A stretch of DNA of 64,000 nucleotides from Leisingera aquimarina DSM 24565 (GCF_000473165.1 NZ_AXBE01000014.1:62001-126000), one strand, 5' to 3'; numbered from the stretch's first letter, positions 1 through 10,258 are shown. The notes: generated from the letters alone by a model not told the origin. Numbers and translations: made by a program.

Positions 1-737
1 AGGCAATCCTGCGCGCGGCGGCCAGCCCGGTGACGCCTGCGCTGATGGAGCTGGGCGGCAAATCCGCGGCTGTGGCGTTTGAGGACACCAATCTCGACAC
101 GCTGATGTCCAGCCTGCAAAGCGGTATCTTCTATAACGCTGGTCAGGTCTGTTCTGCGATGTCGCGGGTGCTTGTGCACCGCTCGATCTATAAGGAAGCA
201 GTGGAGCGCGCCGCCGCGCTGGCAAATGGCCTCAGCGTCGGCCACGGGCTGGAAAACCCGGGCCTGACCCCGGTGATATCGGCGCGCCAGCTGGACGGTA
301 TCGAAACCCTGGTGGCCACCGCCCGCCAAAGCGGCGCCCGTGCGGCTTCGGGGGGTGCCCGGCTGGAGCGTGACGGCTATTTCATGGCGCCGACCATCCT
401 TGCAGACGTGGACCCCGCATCCCGCGTCGCGCAGGAAGAAATCTTTGGTCCCGTCACCTGCTTCACGCCCTTCGATACCGAGGCGGAAGCGATTGCCATG
501 GCAAACGGCACCGAGTTCGGGCTGGTGGGTGGCGTCTTCACCCGTGACCTTGCTCGTGCGCACCGCGTCGCCAACCGTCTGCGCGCGGGGCAGGTGTTTG
601 TGAACGAATGGTTCGCGGGCGGCATTTCCACCCCGTTCGGCGGGGTCGGTAAATCCGGTTTCGGCCGCGAGAAGGGGCTGGAGGCGCTTTACAATTACGT
701 TCGCACCAAGAACATCGCGATCTCGCTGAAGGGCTGA
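1..737 (+). CDS. Aldehyde dehydrogenase, C-terminal part (5' end outside window)
   Basis: This is an NAD(P)+-dependent aldehyde dehydrogenase cut by the left edge; the frame is open from base 3. The visible part starts just before the MELGGKS motif, whose Glu is the general base. It continues through GQVCSAMSR, which carries the catalytic Cys, and the late EEIFGP and PFGGVGKSGFGRE blocks. About 245 residues of a usual ~480 are present. It ends three bases before the next small gene, so the two are probably co-transcribed. Together with the following dehydrogenase and enolase-family gene it could oxidise an aldehyde formed in amino-acid or amine breakdown. The substrate cannot be read from this fragment. 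Confidence 0.93.
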   Translation, partial: AILRAAASPVTPALMELGGKSAAVAFEDTNLDTLMSSLQSGIFYNAGQVCSAMSRVLVHRSIYKEAVERAAALANGLSVGHGLENPGLTPVISARQLDGIETLVATARQSGARAASGGARLERDGYFMAPTILADVDPASRVAQEEIFGPVTCFTPFDTEAEAIAMANGTEFGLVGGVFTRDLARAHRVANRLRAGQVFVNEWFAGGISTPFGGVGKSGFGREKGLEALYNYVRTKNIAISLKG

Positions 738-740
738 TGG

Positions 741-980
741 ATGGATCGCGCAGACCTCGACCGCGCCTTGCTGAAGGCGCATGAAGACAAGGACAGCGTG
801 GCGCTGGTGCGACTTTACACGCTGGCCGGTGACAGAGCTGAGGAGGCAGGCAACATCGACGCTGCCTGTTTCTACCTGACCCACGCCTTTGTCTTTGCAC
901 TGGAGGGCGGGCTGCCGGAGGCCAAGGAGCTGAACCGGCGGCTGGCGGAGCGTGGCCGGGCGCATCCGCTGGAGCCGTGA
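741..980 (+). CDS. Small helical (TPR-like) protein, 79 aa
   Basis: I recognise no named family. The protein is acidic, rich in Ala, Leu and Glu, and predicted all-helical. The stretch around residues 30-55 (GDRAEEAGNIDAACFYLTHA) has the small/large residue spacing of a TPR hairpin. It starts three bases after the aldehyde dehydrogenase stop and shares its orientation, which argues for a real translated gene and for co-transcription. There is no signal peptide or membrane segment, so it should be cytoplasmic. It may be an accessory or scaffold protein for the dehydrogenase; this is inference only. Confidence 0.7.
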   Translation: MDRADLDRALLKAHEDKDSVALVRLYTLAGDRAEEAGNIDAACFYLTHAFVFALEGGLPEAKELNRRLAERGRAHPLEP

Positions 981-1074
981 CACAAGTTTCAGGCGGTTGC
1001 CCCCGCGGGGACAGCGGCCTGTTTTGGCCGGCAGGGGAGGGCCGGCCAATCTAATTCCAAAGGGAGTAATAAGA

Positions 1075-2169
1075 ATGATCCCCAGCAAAATGGCGGCGGT
1101 CCTGCTGACCGGCCACGGCGGCATCGGCAAACTGGACTACCGCACCGATGTGCCGGTGCCGCAGCCCAAGGCCGGCGAGGTGCTGATCCGCATCGCGGCC
1201 GCAGGCATCAACAACACCGACATCAATACCCGCATCGGCTGGTACTCCAAGGCGGTGGATGCGGATACCAATGCGGGCGGCGCCACCGGGTTTGACAGCG
1301 TCGATGACGGCGATGCCAGCTGGTCCGGCAAGCCGCTGGAGTTTCCCCGCATCCAGGGAGCGGATGCCTGCGGGCACATCGCGGCGGCGGGGGAGGGGGT
1401 TGACCCGTCCCGCATCGGCGAGCGGGTTCTGGTGCGCAACATGCTGCGCTCCTACGTCGACTACCGCCCCTATGAATGCTGGACCTTCGGCAGCGAATGC
1501 GACGGCGGCTTTGCCCAATTCGCGGTGGCGCCTGCGCGCGAAACCCATGCGGTGAAATGCGACTGGTCCGATGCGGAGCTGGCCTCGATCCCCTGCGCTT
1601 ACTCGACGGCGGAGAACATGCTGCACCGGGTTGGTCTGGGTGCCGAAACCGTGCTGATCTCCGGCGCCTCCGGCGGCGTGGGTTCCGCTGCCGTTCAGCT
1701 GGCCAAGCGCCGCGGCGCCACCGTGATCGCGCTGTCCTCGTCTGCCAAGGCGGATGAAGTTCTGGCGCTTGGCGCGGACCGTGTCATCGACCGCAACGCC
1801 GATCTGTGCGGCGAATTGGGCGAAGGCTCGGTCGACGTGGTGGTCGATCTGGTGGCTGGCCCGCAGTGGCCGGCTTTTCTGGACGTTTTACGGCGCGGCG
1901 GGCGCTATGCCACCGCCGGCGCCATCGCCGGGCCGATCAGCGAGATCGACGTGCGCACGCTCTACCTCAAGGACCTGACCTTGATGGGCTGCACCTTTCA
2001 GGAGGATGAAGTGTTTGCCAATCTGATTTCCTACATCGAAGCCGGTGAAATCCGTCCGTTGGTCGCCAAGACCTATCCGCTGGCTGAGATCGCCGCCGCG
2101 CAGGCGGACTTTCTGAGCAAGAAGCACGCAGGAAAACTGGTGCTGATGATCCCGGAGGTTTCGGCGTGA
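1075..2169 (+). CDS. Medium-chain dehydrogenase/reductase (alcohol dehydrogenase family), 364 aa
   Basis: The N-terminal half is a GroES-like fold (VPVPQPKAGEVLIRI, then IQGADACGHI). The C-terminal half is a Rossmann fold with GASGGVGSA at about residues 197-205. The cysteine cluster of a structural zinc site is absent, as in the quinone-oxidoreductase-like branch. The frame is open further upstream, but I place the start at the ATG 1075 because an AGGGAG ribosome-binding site lies about 9 bases before it and the family N-terminus aligns there. The stop overlaps the start of the next gene by four bases (GTGA), so the two are translationally coupled. It probably acts on an alcohol, carbonyl or enoyl intermediate of the same pathway. 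Confidence 0.88.
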   Translation: MIPSKMAAVLLTGHGGIGKLDYRTDVPVPQPKAGEVLIRIAAAGINNTDINTRIGWYSKAVDADTNAGGATGFDSVDDGDASWSGKPLEFPRIQGADACGHIAAAGEGVDPSRIGERVLVRNMLRSYVDYRPYECWTFGSECDGGFAQFAVAPARETHAVKCDWSDAELASIPCAYSTAENMLHRVGLGAETVLISGASGGVGSAAVQLAKRRGATVIALSSSAKADEVLALGADRVIDRNADLCGELGEGSVDVVVDLVAGPQWPAFLDVLRRGGRYATAGAIAGPISEIDVRTLYLKDLTLMGCTFQEDEVFANLISYIEAGEIRPLVAKTYPLAEIAAAQADFLSKKHAGKLVLMIPEVSA

Positions 2170-3290
2170 AGATCAAGAAGATCGAGCTGTACCAGTTGGA
2201 CCTGCCTTATTCCGGCGGCACCTACACGCTGTCAGGCGGGCGGGAATACCGCAGCTTTGATGCGTCTTTTGTGCGGATCACCACCGACACCGGGCTGGAG
2301 GGCTGGGGCGAGAGCACCCCGTTCGGGTCCACCTATATTGCATCGCACGCTTTGGGTGCGCGGGCCGGGATTGCCGAGATCGCGCCCTATCTTCTGGGCC
2401 GCGACCCGCGGCAGATGGACCGCATCAACGAAGCGATGGACGAGGCGCTGGTCGGCCACAACCACGCAAAATCCGCAATAGACCTCGCCTGCTGGGACCT
2501 GTTCGGCAAATCGGTGAACATGCCGGTGTGCGAACTGCTGGGCGGCTCAACCGGCAAACGCCTGCCGGTGATCTCCTCAATCTATGCAGGCACACCCGAG
2601 GATATGCGCGCCCGCGTCGCGCAGCATCGCGAGATGGGCTATCTGGGCCATTCGGTGAAGATCGGCGCCATGGACAGCGAAGGCGGCCCGGCGCTGGACG
2701 CCGAGCGCATCCGCGCGTCCTTGGCCGACGGGCAGCCGGGGGAGTTCTTTCTGGTCGATGCCAATGGCGGGCTGACGCCGGAAACCGCGCTCAGGATGCT
2801 GCGGATGCTGCCCGAGGGGCTGGATTTCGTGCTGGAGGCGCCCTGCAAGACCTGGCGCGAGACCCTGTCGCTGCGCAAGCGCTGCACGGTGCCGATCATC
2901 TTGGATGAGCTGGTGCAGCAGGATGAGGATATTGCGCTGATGCTGGCGGAGGACGTGGCCGACGGCATCGGCCTGAAGATCTCCAAGGCGGGCGGGCTGA
3001 CCCATGGGCGGCGGCACCGGGACATGTGCCTGGCTGCCGGTGCTACGGTCAGTGTGCAGGATACGGTCGGTTCGGCCGTGGCGTTTTCCGCCATCGCCCA
3101 TCTGGGTGCGACGGTGCCGGAGCGGTCCTTGCGCTGCATTCTGGACTGCCGCGATATGGTGACGCTGAGAACCGCGGAATTCGACGCGCCGGTCAAGGAC
3201 GGCGGCGTGCTGGTGCCGGATGCGCCGGGGCTTGGGATCACCGTTGACCGCGATCTGATGGGCGCGCGGGAGGCGGTCTGGGAAGCGTGA
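2166..3290 (+). CDS. Enolase-superfamily (MR/MLE) enzyme, probable cis-3-hydroxy-L-proline dehydratase
   Basis: This 374-aa protein has the capping domain and (beta/alpha)7-beta barrel of the muconate-lactonising/mandelate-racemase group. Visible active-site candidates are Lys165 (HSVKIG), metal ligands Asp198 (LVDANGG), Glu224 (LEAPC) and Asp247 (LDE), and a second acid/base Lys271 (GLKISKAGG). The opening SGGREYRSFDASFVRI and ESTPFGSTYI blocks are, from memory, characteristic of cis-3-hydroxy-L-proline dehydratases, which form a 1-pyrroline-2-carboxylate-type product. The start is GTG inside the preceding stop. Hydroxyproline-betaine epimerase is the main alternative but has a different N-terminal signature. 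A terminator follows about 80 bases downstream. Confidence 0.8.
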   Translation: MKIKKIELYQLDLPYSGGTYTLSGGREYRSFDASFVRITTDTGLEGWGESTPFGSTYIASHALGARAGIAEIAPYLLGRDPRQMDRINEAMDEALVGHNHAKSAIDLACWDLFGKSVNMPVCELLGGSTGKRLPVISSIYAGTPEDMRARVAQHREMGYLGHSVKIGAMDSEGGPALDAERIRASLADGQPGEFFLVDANGGLTPETALRMLRMLPEGLDFVLEAPCKTWRETLSLRKRCTVPIILDELVQQDEDIALMLAEDVADGIGLKISKAGGLTHGRRHRDMCLAAGATVSVQDTVGSAVAFSAIAHLGATVPERSLRCILDCRDMVTLRTAEFDAPVKDGGVLVPDAPGLGITVDRDLMGAREAVWEA

Positions 3291-3694
3291 GATCAGCGCA
3301 AAATCCGCAGGCCTGTCGCGAATCACATGCAGGCTGCCGCAGGCGTTAGCGCCATCACATTGAACTGCCCCGGCAAGCCCTGCTTTGCCGGGGTGTTTTG
3401 TCCACAGGCAGGGTGCGCGATTGCCGCTTCCGGGTGGCGCATCTGACGTATTGGCAGGCCAGGGATGCGGCATTCTGGCTTAGAAGCTGCGATCACGGAG
3501 GAATCTTCCCGGCAAGCAGGGGGCCGGCCTTGCCATTCGGCGGCAAATTTGATTCGAGTGCGCCCGATCAAACAGGGCCGGACCCGGCTGGTGAAGAGTC
3601 AAAAGCGACCGTAACTTGCGTTTTCTTTGTCTCCGCCGCCGGAAACAGATAAGTACCGCCACGGGAATCGGCCTCACAAGGACGTAGCGCAAAT
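3291..3694. other. Intergenic region: terminator plus nqr leader
   Basis: No convincing gene lies here. The first 110 bases hold the terminator of the upstream operon. The last ~100 bases are AT-richer and should contain the nqr promoter; TTGCGT near 3617 is a possible -35 element, but no good -10 is evident. An AAGGAC ribosome-binding site stands about 10 bases before nqrA. Confidence 0.5.
3368..3399 (+). terminator. Rho-independent terminator after the enolase-family gene
   Basis: Perfect 9-bp arms CCCCGGCAA and TTGCCGGGG enclose an 8-base loop and are followed by TGTTTT. It closes the dehydrogenase/enolase-family operon and separates it from nqr. Confidence 0.8.
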
Positions 3695-5038
3695 ATGAAG
3701 ACATTTAACTTGAGGAAGGGGCTGGATCTGCCGGTGACAGGCGCGCCGGAACAGACCATTCACCCCGGCCCGGGCATCACTTCGGTGGCGGTTCTGGGCC
3801 CCGATTATCTGGGCCTGAAACCCCGCATGCTGGTGCAGGAAGGCGAGGAGGTCCAGCGCGGAACTCCGCTGTTCTGCCACAAGGATGCCGAAGACGCGAT
3901 GATGGTCGCGCCGATGACCGGCAAGGTCGTGGCGATCAACCGAGGTGCGCGCCGGGTTCTGGAAAGCGTGGTGATCGCGGTTTCCGATGCCGAAGACAAA
4001 GGTGTCGATTTCTCCGCGACTGGCAATGCTGATACCGCTGAGGGGCTGACAGAGAAGCTCTGCGCTGCGGGCCTCTGGACCGCGTTCCGCACCCGTCCCT
4101 ATTCCAAAATGCCGGTGCCGGGCTCCAAACCTGCTGCGATCTTTGTGACTGCGATGGACAGCGAGCCGCTGGCCGGTGATGCCGCGTTGATCATTAATGA
4201 CGCAGGCGAGGCATTTGCGGCAGGTCTGAAGGCGCTGACTCTGCTGACCGAAGGCACTACCTTCCTGTGCCAGAAGGCAGGCGACAGCATTCCGGGCACA
4301 GATGTTGCCGGTGTCGAGGCTGCCGCGTTCTCCGGCCCGCATCCCAGCGGTCTGGCCGGCACCCACATCCATTTCCTGCACCCGGTGAAGGGTGACGACG
4401 AGCTTTGGACGATTTCCTATCAGGACGTGATTGCGATTGGCCGCCTGCTGCAGACCGGTCATCTGGATCCCTCCACTGTTGTTGCGCTGGCCGGTCCTGC
4501 TGCGCGCCAGCCCCGTCTGGTCCGTACCGTTGCGGGCGCCTCCACCGATGAGCTGACCCGCGGCGAGATTGCTGCAGACGGTCCGGTGCGGGTGATTTCA
4601 GGCTCGATCTTGTCGGGCCGTCAGGCATCAGGTTCGTTTGCCTATCTGGGCCGCTTTGCCCGCCAGGTCGCCCTGATCGAGGAAGACCGCAAGCAGATCC
4701 CGCTGGGCTGGATCCGCCCCATGGGCGGCAAATACGCGGTGCAGCCGGTGCTGGGGTCCGCCCTGTCGCGCAAGCTGTTCGGCCTGACCAGCAACCTCAA
4801 CGGCGGCCGCCGGGCGATGGTGCCCACCGGCACGTTCGAGCAGTTGATGCCGCAGGACTACCTGCCGACGCAATTGCTGCGCGCGCTGCTGGTGATGGAC
4901 ACCGATACTGCACAGGCGCTGGGTGCGCTGGAGCTGGACGAAGAGGACATGGGCCTCGTCGGCTTTGCCTGCCCGGCCAAGTATGAATACGGGCAAGCGC
5001 TGCGCGACTGCCTCGCCAAGATTGAAAAGGAGGGCTGA
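3695..5038 (+). CDS. nqrA: Na+-translocating NADH:quinone reductase subunit A
   Basis: NqrA is the peripheral cytoplasmic subunit of the Na+-pumping NADH:ubiquinone oxidoreductase and contributes to quinone binding. The 447-aa length matches the family (about 446 in Vibrio). The N-terminal block [13 protein letters not shown] and the biotinyl-lipoyl-like stretch with [16 protein letters not shown] are diagnostic. It is first of six tightly packed genes in the usual order A-F, and nqrB begins six bases after its stop. The ATG is chosen because the AAGGAC box precedes it and the family N-terminus starts here. No oddities were seen. Confidence 0.97.
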   Translation: MKTFNLRKGLDLPVTGAPEQTIHPGPGITSVAVLGPDYLGLKPRMLVQEGEEVQRGTPLFCHKDAEDAMMVAPMTGKVVAINRGARRVLESVVIAVSDAEDKGVDFSATGNADTAEGLTEKLCAAGLWTAFRTRPYSKMPVPGSKPAAIFVTAMDSEPLAGDAALIINDAGEAFAAGLKALTLLTEGTTFLCQKAGDSIPGTDVAGVEAAAFSGPHPSGLAGTHIHFLHPVKGDDELWTISYQDVIAIGRLLQTGHLDPSTVVALAGPAARQPRLVRTVAGASTDELTRGEIAADGPVRVISGSILSGRQASGSFAYLGRFARQVALIEEDRKQIPLGWIRPMGGKYAVQPVLGSALSRKLFGLTSNLNGGRRAMVPTGTFEQLMPQDYLPTQLLRALLVMDTDTAQALGALELDEEDMGLVGFACPAKYEYGQALRDCLAKIEKEG

Positions 5039-5043
5039 GCCGG

Positions 5044-6252
5044 ATGGGATTGCGCAGCTTCTTTGACAGGATCGAGCCCCATTTCGAAAAGGGCGGCAAG
5101 TACGAAAAGTACTTCCCCGTCTACGAAATGGTAGAGAGCTTCCTTTATACCCCGAAAACCGTGACCACCGCGGCGCCGCATGCGCGTTCATACATCGATA
5201 TGAAGCGGATCATGACCTATGTGGTGATCGCCACAATCCCCTGCATTCTGTGGGGCATGTGGAACACTGGCTATCAGGCGAACTCGGCGATTGCCGCGCT
5301 GGGGGCAGATGCGGCCACCGGCTGGCGGATTGCCATCCTGCAGATGTTCGGCATCTCGCTGGATGCGGCGAACCCGATGGCCAATGTGGCGCATGGGTTC
5401 CTGTATTTCCTGCCGATCTATCTGGTGACGCTGATTGCGGGCGGCATTTTCGAGGTGATCTTTGCCACCGTCCGCGGCCACGAGGTGAACGAGGGCTTCC
5501 TTGTGACCTCGATGCTGTACACACTGATCATGCCGGCCTCGGCGCCGCTGTGGCAGGTGGCACTGGGCATTATCTTTGGCGTGGTGATCGGCAAGGAAGT
5601 CTTTGGCGGCACCGGCAAGAACTTCCTGAACCCGGCACTGACCGGCCGGGCGTTCCTGTATTTCGCCTATCCGGCCAATATGTCGGGCGACAGTGTCTGG
5701 ACCCCGGTTGACGGTTTTTCCGGCGCGACTGCGCTGGGGGTCTCGGCTGCCGAAGGCGTGCAGGCGCTGGCGGCCAAGGGCATTGAATGGTCGGACGCCT
5801 TTTATGGCACCATTCAGGGCAGCTTTGGCGAGACCTCGACGCTGGCCTGCGCCATTGGCCTGGCCTTCCTCTTGTTTACCAAAATTGCCAACTGGCGCCT
5901 GATCGCGGGCTGTCTGGGCGGGATGATTGCATTTTCGCTGCTGCTGAACGTGATCGGTTCCGACACCAACCCGATGTTTGCGATGCCCTGGTACTGGCAT
6001 CTGGTGCTGGGCGGCTATGCCTTTGGTCTGGTGTTCATGGTGACCGAGCCGGTTTCGGCGTCCCACACCAACGCGGGCCGCTACATCTATGGTGCCCTCA
6101 TCGGCGTGATGGTGGTGCTGATCCGGGTGCTGAACCCGGCCTTCCCCGAAGGCATGATGCTGGCCATCCTGTTCGGCAATGTCTTTGCACCGCTGATCGA
6201 CTACTTCGTCGTGCAGGCCAACATCAAACGGAGGGCGCGCCGCCATGGCTGA
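5044..6252 (+). CDS. nqrB: Na+-NQR subunit B (membrane, covalent FMN)
   Basis: NqrB is an integral inner-membrane subunit that binds FMN and riboflavin and forms part of the Na+ path. At 402 aa it has about ten hydrophobic segments. The FMN attachment motif is intact: [10 protein letters not shown] places the flavinylated Thr at residue 229. Conserved blocks include [17 protein letters not shown] and [22 protein letters not shown] ribosome-binding site lies in the nqrA tail. Its 3' end overlaps nqrC by eight bases. Flavin loading should depend on the ApbE protein encoded at 11778-12812. Confidence 0.97.
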   Translation: MGLRSFFDRIEPHFEKGGKYEKYFPVYEMVESFLYTPKTVTTAAPHARSYIDMKRIMTYVVIATIPCILWGMWNTGYQANSAIAALGADAATGWRIAILQMFGISLDAANPMANVAHGFLYFLPIYLVTLIAGGIFEVIFATVRGHEVNEGFLVTSMLYTLIMPASAPLWQVALGIIFGVVIGKEVFGGTGKNFLNPALTGRAFLYFAYPANMSGDSVWTPVDGFSGATALGVSAAEGVQALAAKGIEWSDAFYGTIQGSFGETSTLACAIGLAFLLFTKIANWRLIAGCLGGMIAFSLLLNVIGSDTNPMFAMPWYWHLVLGGYAFGLVFMVTEPVSASHTNAGRYIYGALIGVMVVLIRVLNPAFPEGMMLAILFGNVFAPLIDYFVVQANIKRRARRHG

Positions 6253-7048
6253 TACCCAAAGCAAGGGCCTGATCGGCCGCTTCCTCGCCGCGTCGCCGGA
6301 TTCGGTTGGCAAGACCGTTTTCATCGCCGTCGCCGTCTGCCTGGTGGCCTCGATGATCGTGTCCACCGCCGCCGTGTCCCTGCGGCCGGTGCAGGAAGCC
6401 AACAAGAAGCGCGACAAGCAGCTGAACGTTCTGCAGGTGGCGGGGCTGTACGAGCCGGGCCAGAATGTGGCCGAAGCCTTTGCCGCCTTCGAACCGCAGG
6501 TGCTGGACCTGGAAACCGGTGAGTTCACCGACCAGTTCGACGCCGCCAGCTTTGACGATCTGGCGGCCGCGCAGGATCCGGAGCTGAGCCGCGAGCTGGA
6601 CAATGACCCGGCCGGCATCGGCCGCCAGTCGCGCTACAAGACCGTCTATCTGCTGCGTGAGGAAAACGGCGATGTGGACAAGGTGATCCTGCCGATCCGC
6701 GGCTATGGCTTGTGGTCCACCCTCTATGGCTTCATCGCGGTGGAGGAAAACGGCAACGACATCTTTGGCCTGCAATTCTATCAGCACGGCGAAACCCCGG
6801 GCCTTGGCGCCGAGGTCGACAACCCGCGCTGGAAAGCCCAGTGGCAGGACAAGAAGCTGCATGATGACAGCGGCGAGCTGCAGATCACCGTTGCCAAAAC
6901 TCAAGGTCCAGCCGGGCCGGAGCACCATATCGATGCGCTGGCCGGTGCGACGCTGACCTCTGTCGGGGTCGACAATCTGGTGAAGTTCTGGATGGGCGAA
7001 GAAGGCTACGGGCCTTTCCTCAAGTCCCTGCAAGCGGGAGAGTTCTGA
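6245..7048 (+). CDS. nqrC: Na+-NQR subunit C (covalent FMN)
   Basis: NqrC is a single-span protein with a periplasmic FMN-binding domain in the NADH-to-quinone electron path. One hydrophobic segment spans about residues 20-42. The flavinylation motif ALAGATLTS places the acceptor Thr at residue 236, with the preceding Asp conserved. The length of 267 aa is normal. A GGAGGG box about 10 bases upstream supports the ATG. It overlaps nqrB by eight bases and nqrD by one base, which indicates coupled synthesis of stoichiometric subunits. Confidence 0.97.
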   Translation: MADTQSKGLIGRFLAASPDSVGKTVFIAVAVCLVASMIVSTAAVSLRPVQEANKKRDKQLNVLQVAGLYEPGQNVAEAFAAFEPQVLDLETGEFTDQFDAASFDDLAAAQDPELSRELDNDPAGIGRQSRYKTVYLLREENGDVDKVILPIRGYGLWSTLYGFIAVEENGNDIFGLQFYQHGETPGLGAEVDNPRWKAQWQDKKLHDDSGELQITVAKTQGPAGPEHHIDALAGATLTSVGVDNLVKFWMGEEGYGPFLKSLQAGEF

Positions 7049-7701
7049 TGTCCCAGACCAAAAGAGAAATGCTGCTCGATCCGCTGGTCGACAACAACCC
7101 GATCACGCTGCAGGTGCTGGGCGTCTGTTCGGCGCTGGCGGTGACCTCGTCGCTCCAGGTGGCATTCGTAATGACCTTAGCGGTGACCTTTGTGACCGCG
7201 TTCGCGTCGATGTTCATCTCGATCCTGCGCAACCAGATTCCGGGTTCGATCCGGATCATCGTGCAGATGGTGATCATCGCCTCTCTGGTGATCCTGGTGG
7301 ACCAGGTGCTGAAGGCTTATGCGTTCGAGATTTCGAAAACCCTGTCGGTCTTCGTTGGTCTGATTATCACCAACTGTATCGTGATGGGCCGCGCCGAAGC
7401 GTTTGCCATGAAGAACCCGCCGGTCGCGTCCTTTATCGACGGTATCGGCAACGGTCTGGGCTATGGCCTGATCCTGATGCTGGTGGGCGTGATCCGCGAG
7501 CTGTTCGGCTCCGGTTCGCTGTTCGGCATCACCATCCTGGAGACCGTGAACAACGGCGGCTGGTATGTGCCGAACGGCCTGCTGCTGCTGCCGCCCTCGG
7601 CGTTCTTTGTCATCGGCCTGCTGATCTGGGGTTTCCGCACCTGGAAGCCGAACCAGGTGGAAGAGCGTGAATATAAAATCCAATCCGTGGAGGCGCACTG
7701 A
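7048..7701 (+). CDS. nqrD: Na+-NQR subunit D
   Basis: NqrD is a 217-aa, six-helix integral membrane subunit that pairs with NqrE around an intramembrane [2Fe-2S] cluster. The sequence is almost continuously hydrophobic and contains the family blocks [17 protein letters not shown] and [14 protein letters not shown]; the Cys of the latter is a cluster-ligand candidate. It starts on the last base of the nqrC stop codon and ends on the first base of nqrE. It resembles RnfE/RsxE, but the surrounding nqr genes settle the assignment. Confidence 0.96.
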   Translation: MSQTKREMLLDPLVDNNPITLQVLGVCSALAVTSSLQVAFVMTLAVTFVTAFASMFISILRNQIPGSIRIIVQMVIIASLVILVDQVLKAYAFEISKTLSVFVGLIITNCIVMGRAEAFAMKNPPVASFIDGIGNGLGYGLILMLVGVIRELFGSGSLFGITILETVNNGGWYVPNGLLLLPPSAFFVIGLLIWGFRTWKPNQVEEREYKIQSVEAH

Positions 7702-8309
7702 TGGAAGGGCTGATTTCACTCGCCGTCAAGGCCATCTTTGTTGAGAACCTGGCGCTGTCCTTCTTTCTGGGCATGTGTACTTTCCTCGCGGTGTCGAAAA
7801 AGATCTCGACCGCGCTGGGGCTGGGGATTTCGGTGATGGTTGTGCAGGCTATCACCGTGCCGGCAAACAACCTGCTGCTGACCTACTTGTTGAAACCCGG
7901 CGCGCTGGCCTGGGCGGGTTTCCCGGATGTGGATCTGACATTCCTTGGTCTGATCTCCTACATCGGGGTGATCGCGGCGATGGTGCAGATCCTGGAGATG
8001 ATCCTCGATAAGTATTTCCCGCCGCTGTACAACGCGCTGGGGATCTTCCTGCCGCTGATCACAGTGAACTGCGCGATTCTGGGCGGCTCGCTGTTCATGG
8101 TAGAACGCGACTACAACTTTGCGGAAGCAACCACCTATGGTCTGTCTTCCGGCTTTGGCTGGGCGCTGGCGATCACTGCAATGGCCGGCGTGCGCGAGAA
8201 GCTGAAGTATTCCGACGTGCCGGACGGTCTGCAGGGCCTTGGCATCACCTTTATCACCGCGGGACTGATGGCGATGGCCTTCATGTCCTTCAGCGGCGTC
8301 AAACTGTAA
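7701..8309 (+). CDS. nqrE: Na+-NQR subunit E
   Basis: NqrE is a 202-aa, six-helix membrane subunit homologous and antiparallel to NqrD. It shares the intramembrane iron-sulphur site through a conserved Cys in the [11 protein letters not shown] motif. Other family blocks are [21 protein letters not shown] and the [15 protein letters not shown] loop. It begins inside the nqrD stop. Fifteen bases separate it from nqrF, where a new TAAGGAG ribosome-binding site appears. The Rnf homologue RnfA is the only close alternative and is excluded by context. Confidence 0.96.
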   Translation: MEGLISLAVKAIFVENLALSFFLGMCTFLAVSKKISTALGLGISVMVVQAITVPANNLLLTYLLKPGALAWAGFPDVDLTFLGLISYIGVIAAMVQILEMILDKYFPPLYNALGIFLPLITVNCAILGGSLFMVERDYNFAEATTYGLSSGFGWALAITAMAGVREKLKYSDVPDGLQGLGITFITAGLMAMAFMSFSGVKL

Positions 8310-8324
8310 GGAGAGCGCGGAAAC

Positions 8325-9548
8325 ATGGAAACTTTCACGCTCGGCGTAGCCCTTTTCACGGTGATCGTGCTGGCGCTGGTGACCGTCATCCTGGTCGCCC
8401 GTTCCCGCCTGGTCTCGACCGGCAACGTCAACATCACCATCAACGGTGAAAAAACCATCTCGGTGCCTGCGGGCGGCAAGCTGCTGCAAACGCTGGCGGC
8501 AGAGAAACTGTTCGTCCCCTCCGCCTGCGGCGGCGGCGGCACCTGTGCCCAGTGCCGGGTGCGGGTGCACTCGGGCGGCGGGTCGATCCTGCCGACCGAG
8601 GAAAGCCACATCACCAAGCGCGAAGCGGGCTGCGGCGACCGTCTTTCCTGTCAGGTTGCGGTCAAGCAGGACATGGAAGTTGAAGTCCCCGAGGAAGTCT
8701 TCGGCGTCAAGAAATGGCGCTGCAAAGTGCGGTCGAACGACAACGTGGCGACCTTCATCAAGGCGCTGGTTCTGGAACTGCCCGAAGGCGAGGATGTGAA
8801 CTTCCGCGCCGGCGGCTACATCCAGATCGAGGCGCCCGCGCATCAGCTGGCCTATACCGACTTCGACATCCAGGAAGAGTACCGCGAAGACTGGGACCGT
8901 TTCAATCTGTGGCAGTACAAATCGCAAGTGGCTGAACCGGTTGAACGCGCCTACTCAATGGCGAACTACCCGGACGAAAAGGGCATCATCATGCTGAATG
9001 TCCGCGTCGCTTCGCCGCCGCCGGGATCCGAGGGTATTCCTGCGGGCATGATGTCGTCCTACATCTTCAACCTGAAGCCGGGGGATGAAGTCACCATCTC
9101 GGGTCCGTTTGGCGAGTTCTTTGCCCGCGACACCCAGAAGGAAATGGTGTTCATCGGCGGCGGTGCCGGCATGGCGCCGATGCGTTCGCACATCTTTGAC
9201 CAGCTGAAGCGCCTGCAGAACCGCGACCGCAAGATCAGCTTCTGGTATGGTGCGCGTTCCAAGAAAGAGATGTTCTTTGTCGAAGACTTCGACAGCCTGG
9301 CCGAGGAGTTCGACAACTTCGACTGGCACGTGGCGCTGTCGGATGCTCAGCCTGAGGACGATTGGAAAGGCTACACCGGCTTTATCCATAACGTGCTGTT
9401 TGAGGAATACCTCAAGAACCACCCGGCGCCGGAAGACTGCGAATTCTACATGTGCGGCCCGCCGATCATGAACCAGTCGGTGATCAACATGCTGCTGGAT
9501 CTGGGCGTGGACCGTGAGGACATCATGCTGGACGACTTCGGCGGCTAG
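8325..9548 (+). CDS. nqrF: Na+-NQR subunit F (NADH-oxidising, FAD and 2Fe-2S)
   Basis: NqrF oxidises NADH at the cytoplasmic face and feeds electrons into the pump. In order, the 407-aa protein has one N-terminal membrane helix (residues 5-25), a ferredoxin-type [2Fe-2S] domain with Cys68, Cys74, Cys77 and Cys109, an FAD domain with RAYSMANYP, and an NADH domain with [13 protein letters not shown] and the late [13 protein letters not shown]. All cofactor ligands expected for activity are present. It is the last gene of the operon; a strong hairpin follows 22 bases after the stop. Confidence 0.97.
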   Translation: METFTLGVALFTVIVLALVTVILVARSRLVSTGNVNITINGEKTISVPAGGKLLQTLAAEKLFVPSACGGGGTCAQCRVRVHSGGGSILPTEESHITKREAGCGDRLSCQVAVKQDMEVEVPEEVFGVKKWRCKVRSNDNVATFIKALVLELPEGEDVNFRAGGYIQIEAPAHQLAYTDFDIQEEYREDWDRFNLWQYKSQVAEPVERAYSMANYPDEKGIIMLNVRVASPPPGSEGIPAGMMSSYIFNLKPGDEVTISGPFGEFFARDTQKEMVFIGGGAGMAPMRSHIFDQLKRLQNRDRKISFWYGARSKKEMFFVEDFDSLAEEFDNFDWHVALSDAQPEDDWKGYTGFIHNVLFEEYLKNHPAPEDCEFYMCGPPIMNQSVINMLLDLGVDREDIMLDDFGG

Positions 9549-9570
9549 GCCGGAAAGCAATCCGAAAAAG

Positions 9571-9606
9571 AAGCCCCGGATGGAAACATCCGGGGCTTTG
9601 CCGTTT
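9571..9606 (+). terminator. Rho-independent terminator of the nqr operon
   Basis: Perfect 12-bp arms AAGCCCCGGATG and CATCCGGGGCTT close on a GAAA tetraloop and are followed by a T-rich stretch. It ends nqrABCDEF, so apbE and nqrM downstream need their own promoter. Confidence 0.88.
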
Positions 9607-9679
9607 TCCGGCGGGCGTGGGGGAGGGGGTGCAATCTGTGCACCCCGGGTACACCTCCTGTGCGCCAGTCAGGTTTCAG

Positions 9680-10258
9680 TTACTGTGCCTTCAATTCCGT
9701 CACGATACGGACATTGATCGGTCCCACGGAAAAACCGCCCACGCCGAATGACAGGTGGTCGAGCGTGGTGGTGGCTTCGAAGGCGGCCCAGTCACCCTGG
9801 AAGTATTCGAAAACGCTGCCCGCAGGATGCGCGCCCAGATGGGTCAAGGTCGTTTCCAGCACGACCGGCTGTGTGACGCCGTGAATGGTCAGGTCGCCGC
9901 TGACATTGGCGGTGTTTTCGCCGGTGCGCTCGACGCCGGTGCTGACAAAGGTGATTTCCGGATAGGTTTCAACTTCCAGAAAGTTTGCGCTGGACAGATC
10001 GTCGTCGAGCGGCCCGAAACCGGTGGAAAGGCTGTCGGTCCTGATGGTGACATTGAGGGCGGCCGCTTCGGGGTTTTCCGGGTCCAGTTCCAGGGTTCCG
10101 TCAACCGAAGTGAATTCCCCGCTTTGCACCGAAACCCCGACGTGACTCCAGCTGAAGAAGACCTCGGTGTGGCCCTGGTCGGTCTTGTAGGTCGCTGCAA
10201 AGGCGGCGGGTGCGGCCAGCAGTGCGGCGGCGGCAAGCGGTGCAATTTTGATCAACAT
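9680..10258 (-). CDS. YceI-family periplasmic protein
   Basis: This 192-aa lipocalin-like protein has a clear Sec signal peptide (residues 1-21, AAFA before the cut). The YceI beta-barrel follows, with the opening Y-x-x-D-x-x-H pattern (YKTDQGHTEV), SLSTGF and the late DHLSFGVGGFSVG. Members bind polyisoprenoid-like lipids in the periplasm; their role is mostly unknown, with links to acid or osmotic stress. The gene is divergent from a MarR-type regulator, and an inverted repeat lies between the two starts, so it is probably the regulator's target. It is convergent with nqrF. Confidence 0.9.
   Translation of the reverse strand: MLIKIAPLAAAALLAAPAAFAATYKTDQGHTEVFFSWSHVGVSVQSGEFTSVDGTLELDPENPEAAALNVTIRTDSLSTGFGPLDDDLSSANFLEVETYPEITFVSTGVERTGENTANVSGDLTIHGVTQPVVLETTLTHLGAHPAGSVFEYFQGDWAAFEATTTLDHLSFGVGGFSVGPINVRIVTELKAQ

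Noticed and set aside
3398-3652. An 84-codon frame upstream of nqrA
   Set aside because: It begins in the terminator tail and has no family match; the region reads better as terminator plus promoter.
5188-6618. A 476-codon minus-strand open frame across nqrB and nqrC
   Set aside because: It is antisense to membrane-protein genes; antisense frames of hydrophobic genes are commonly open in GC-rich DNA.
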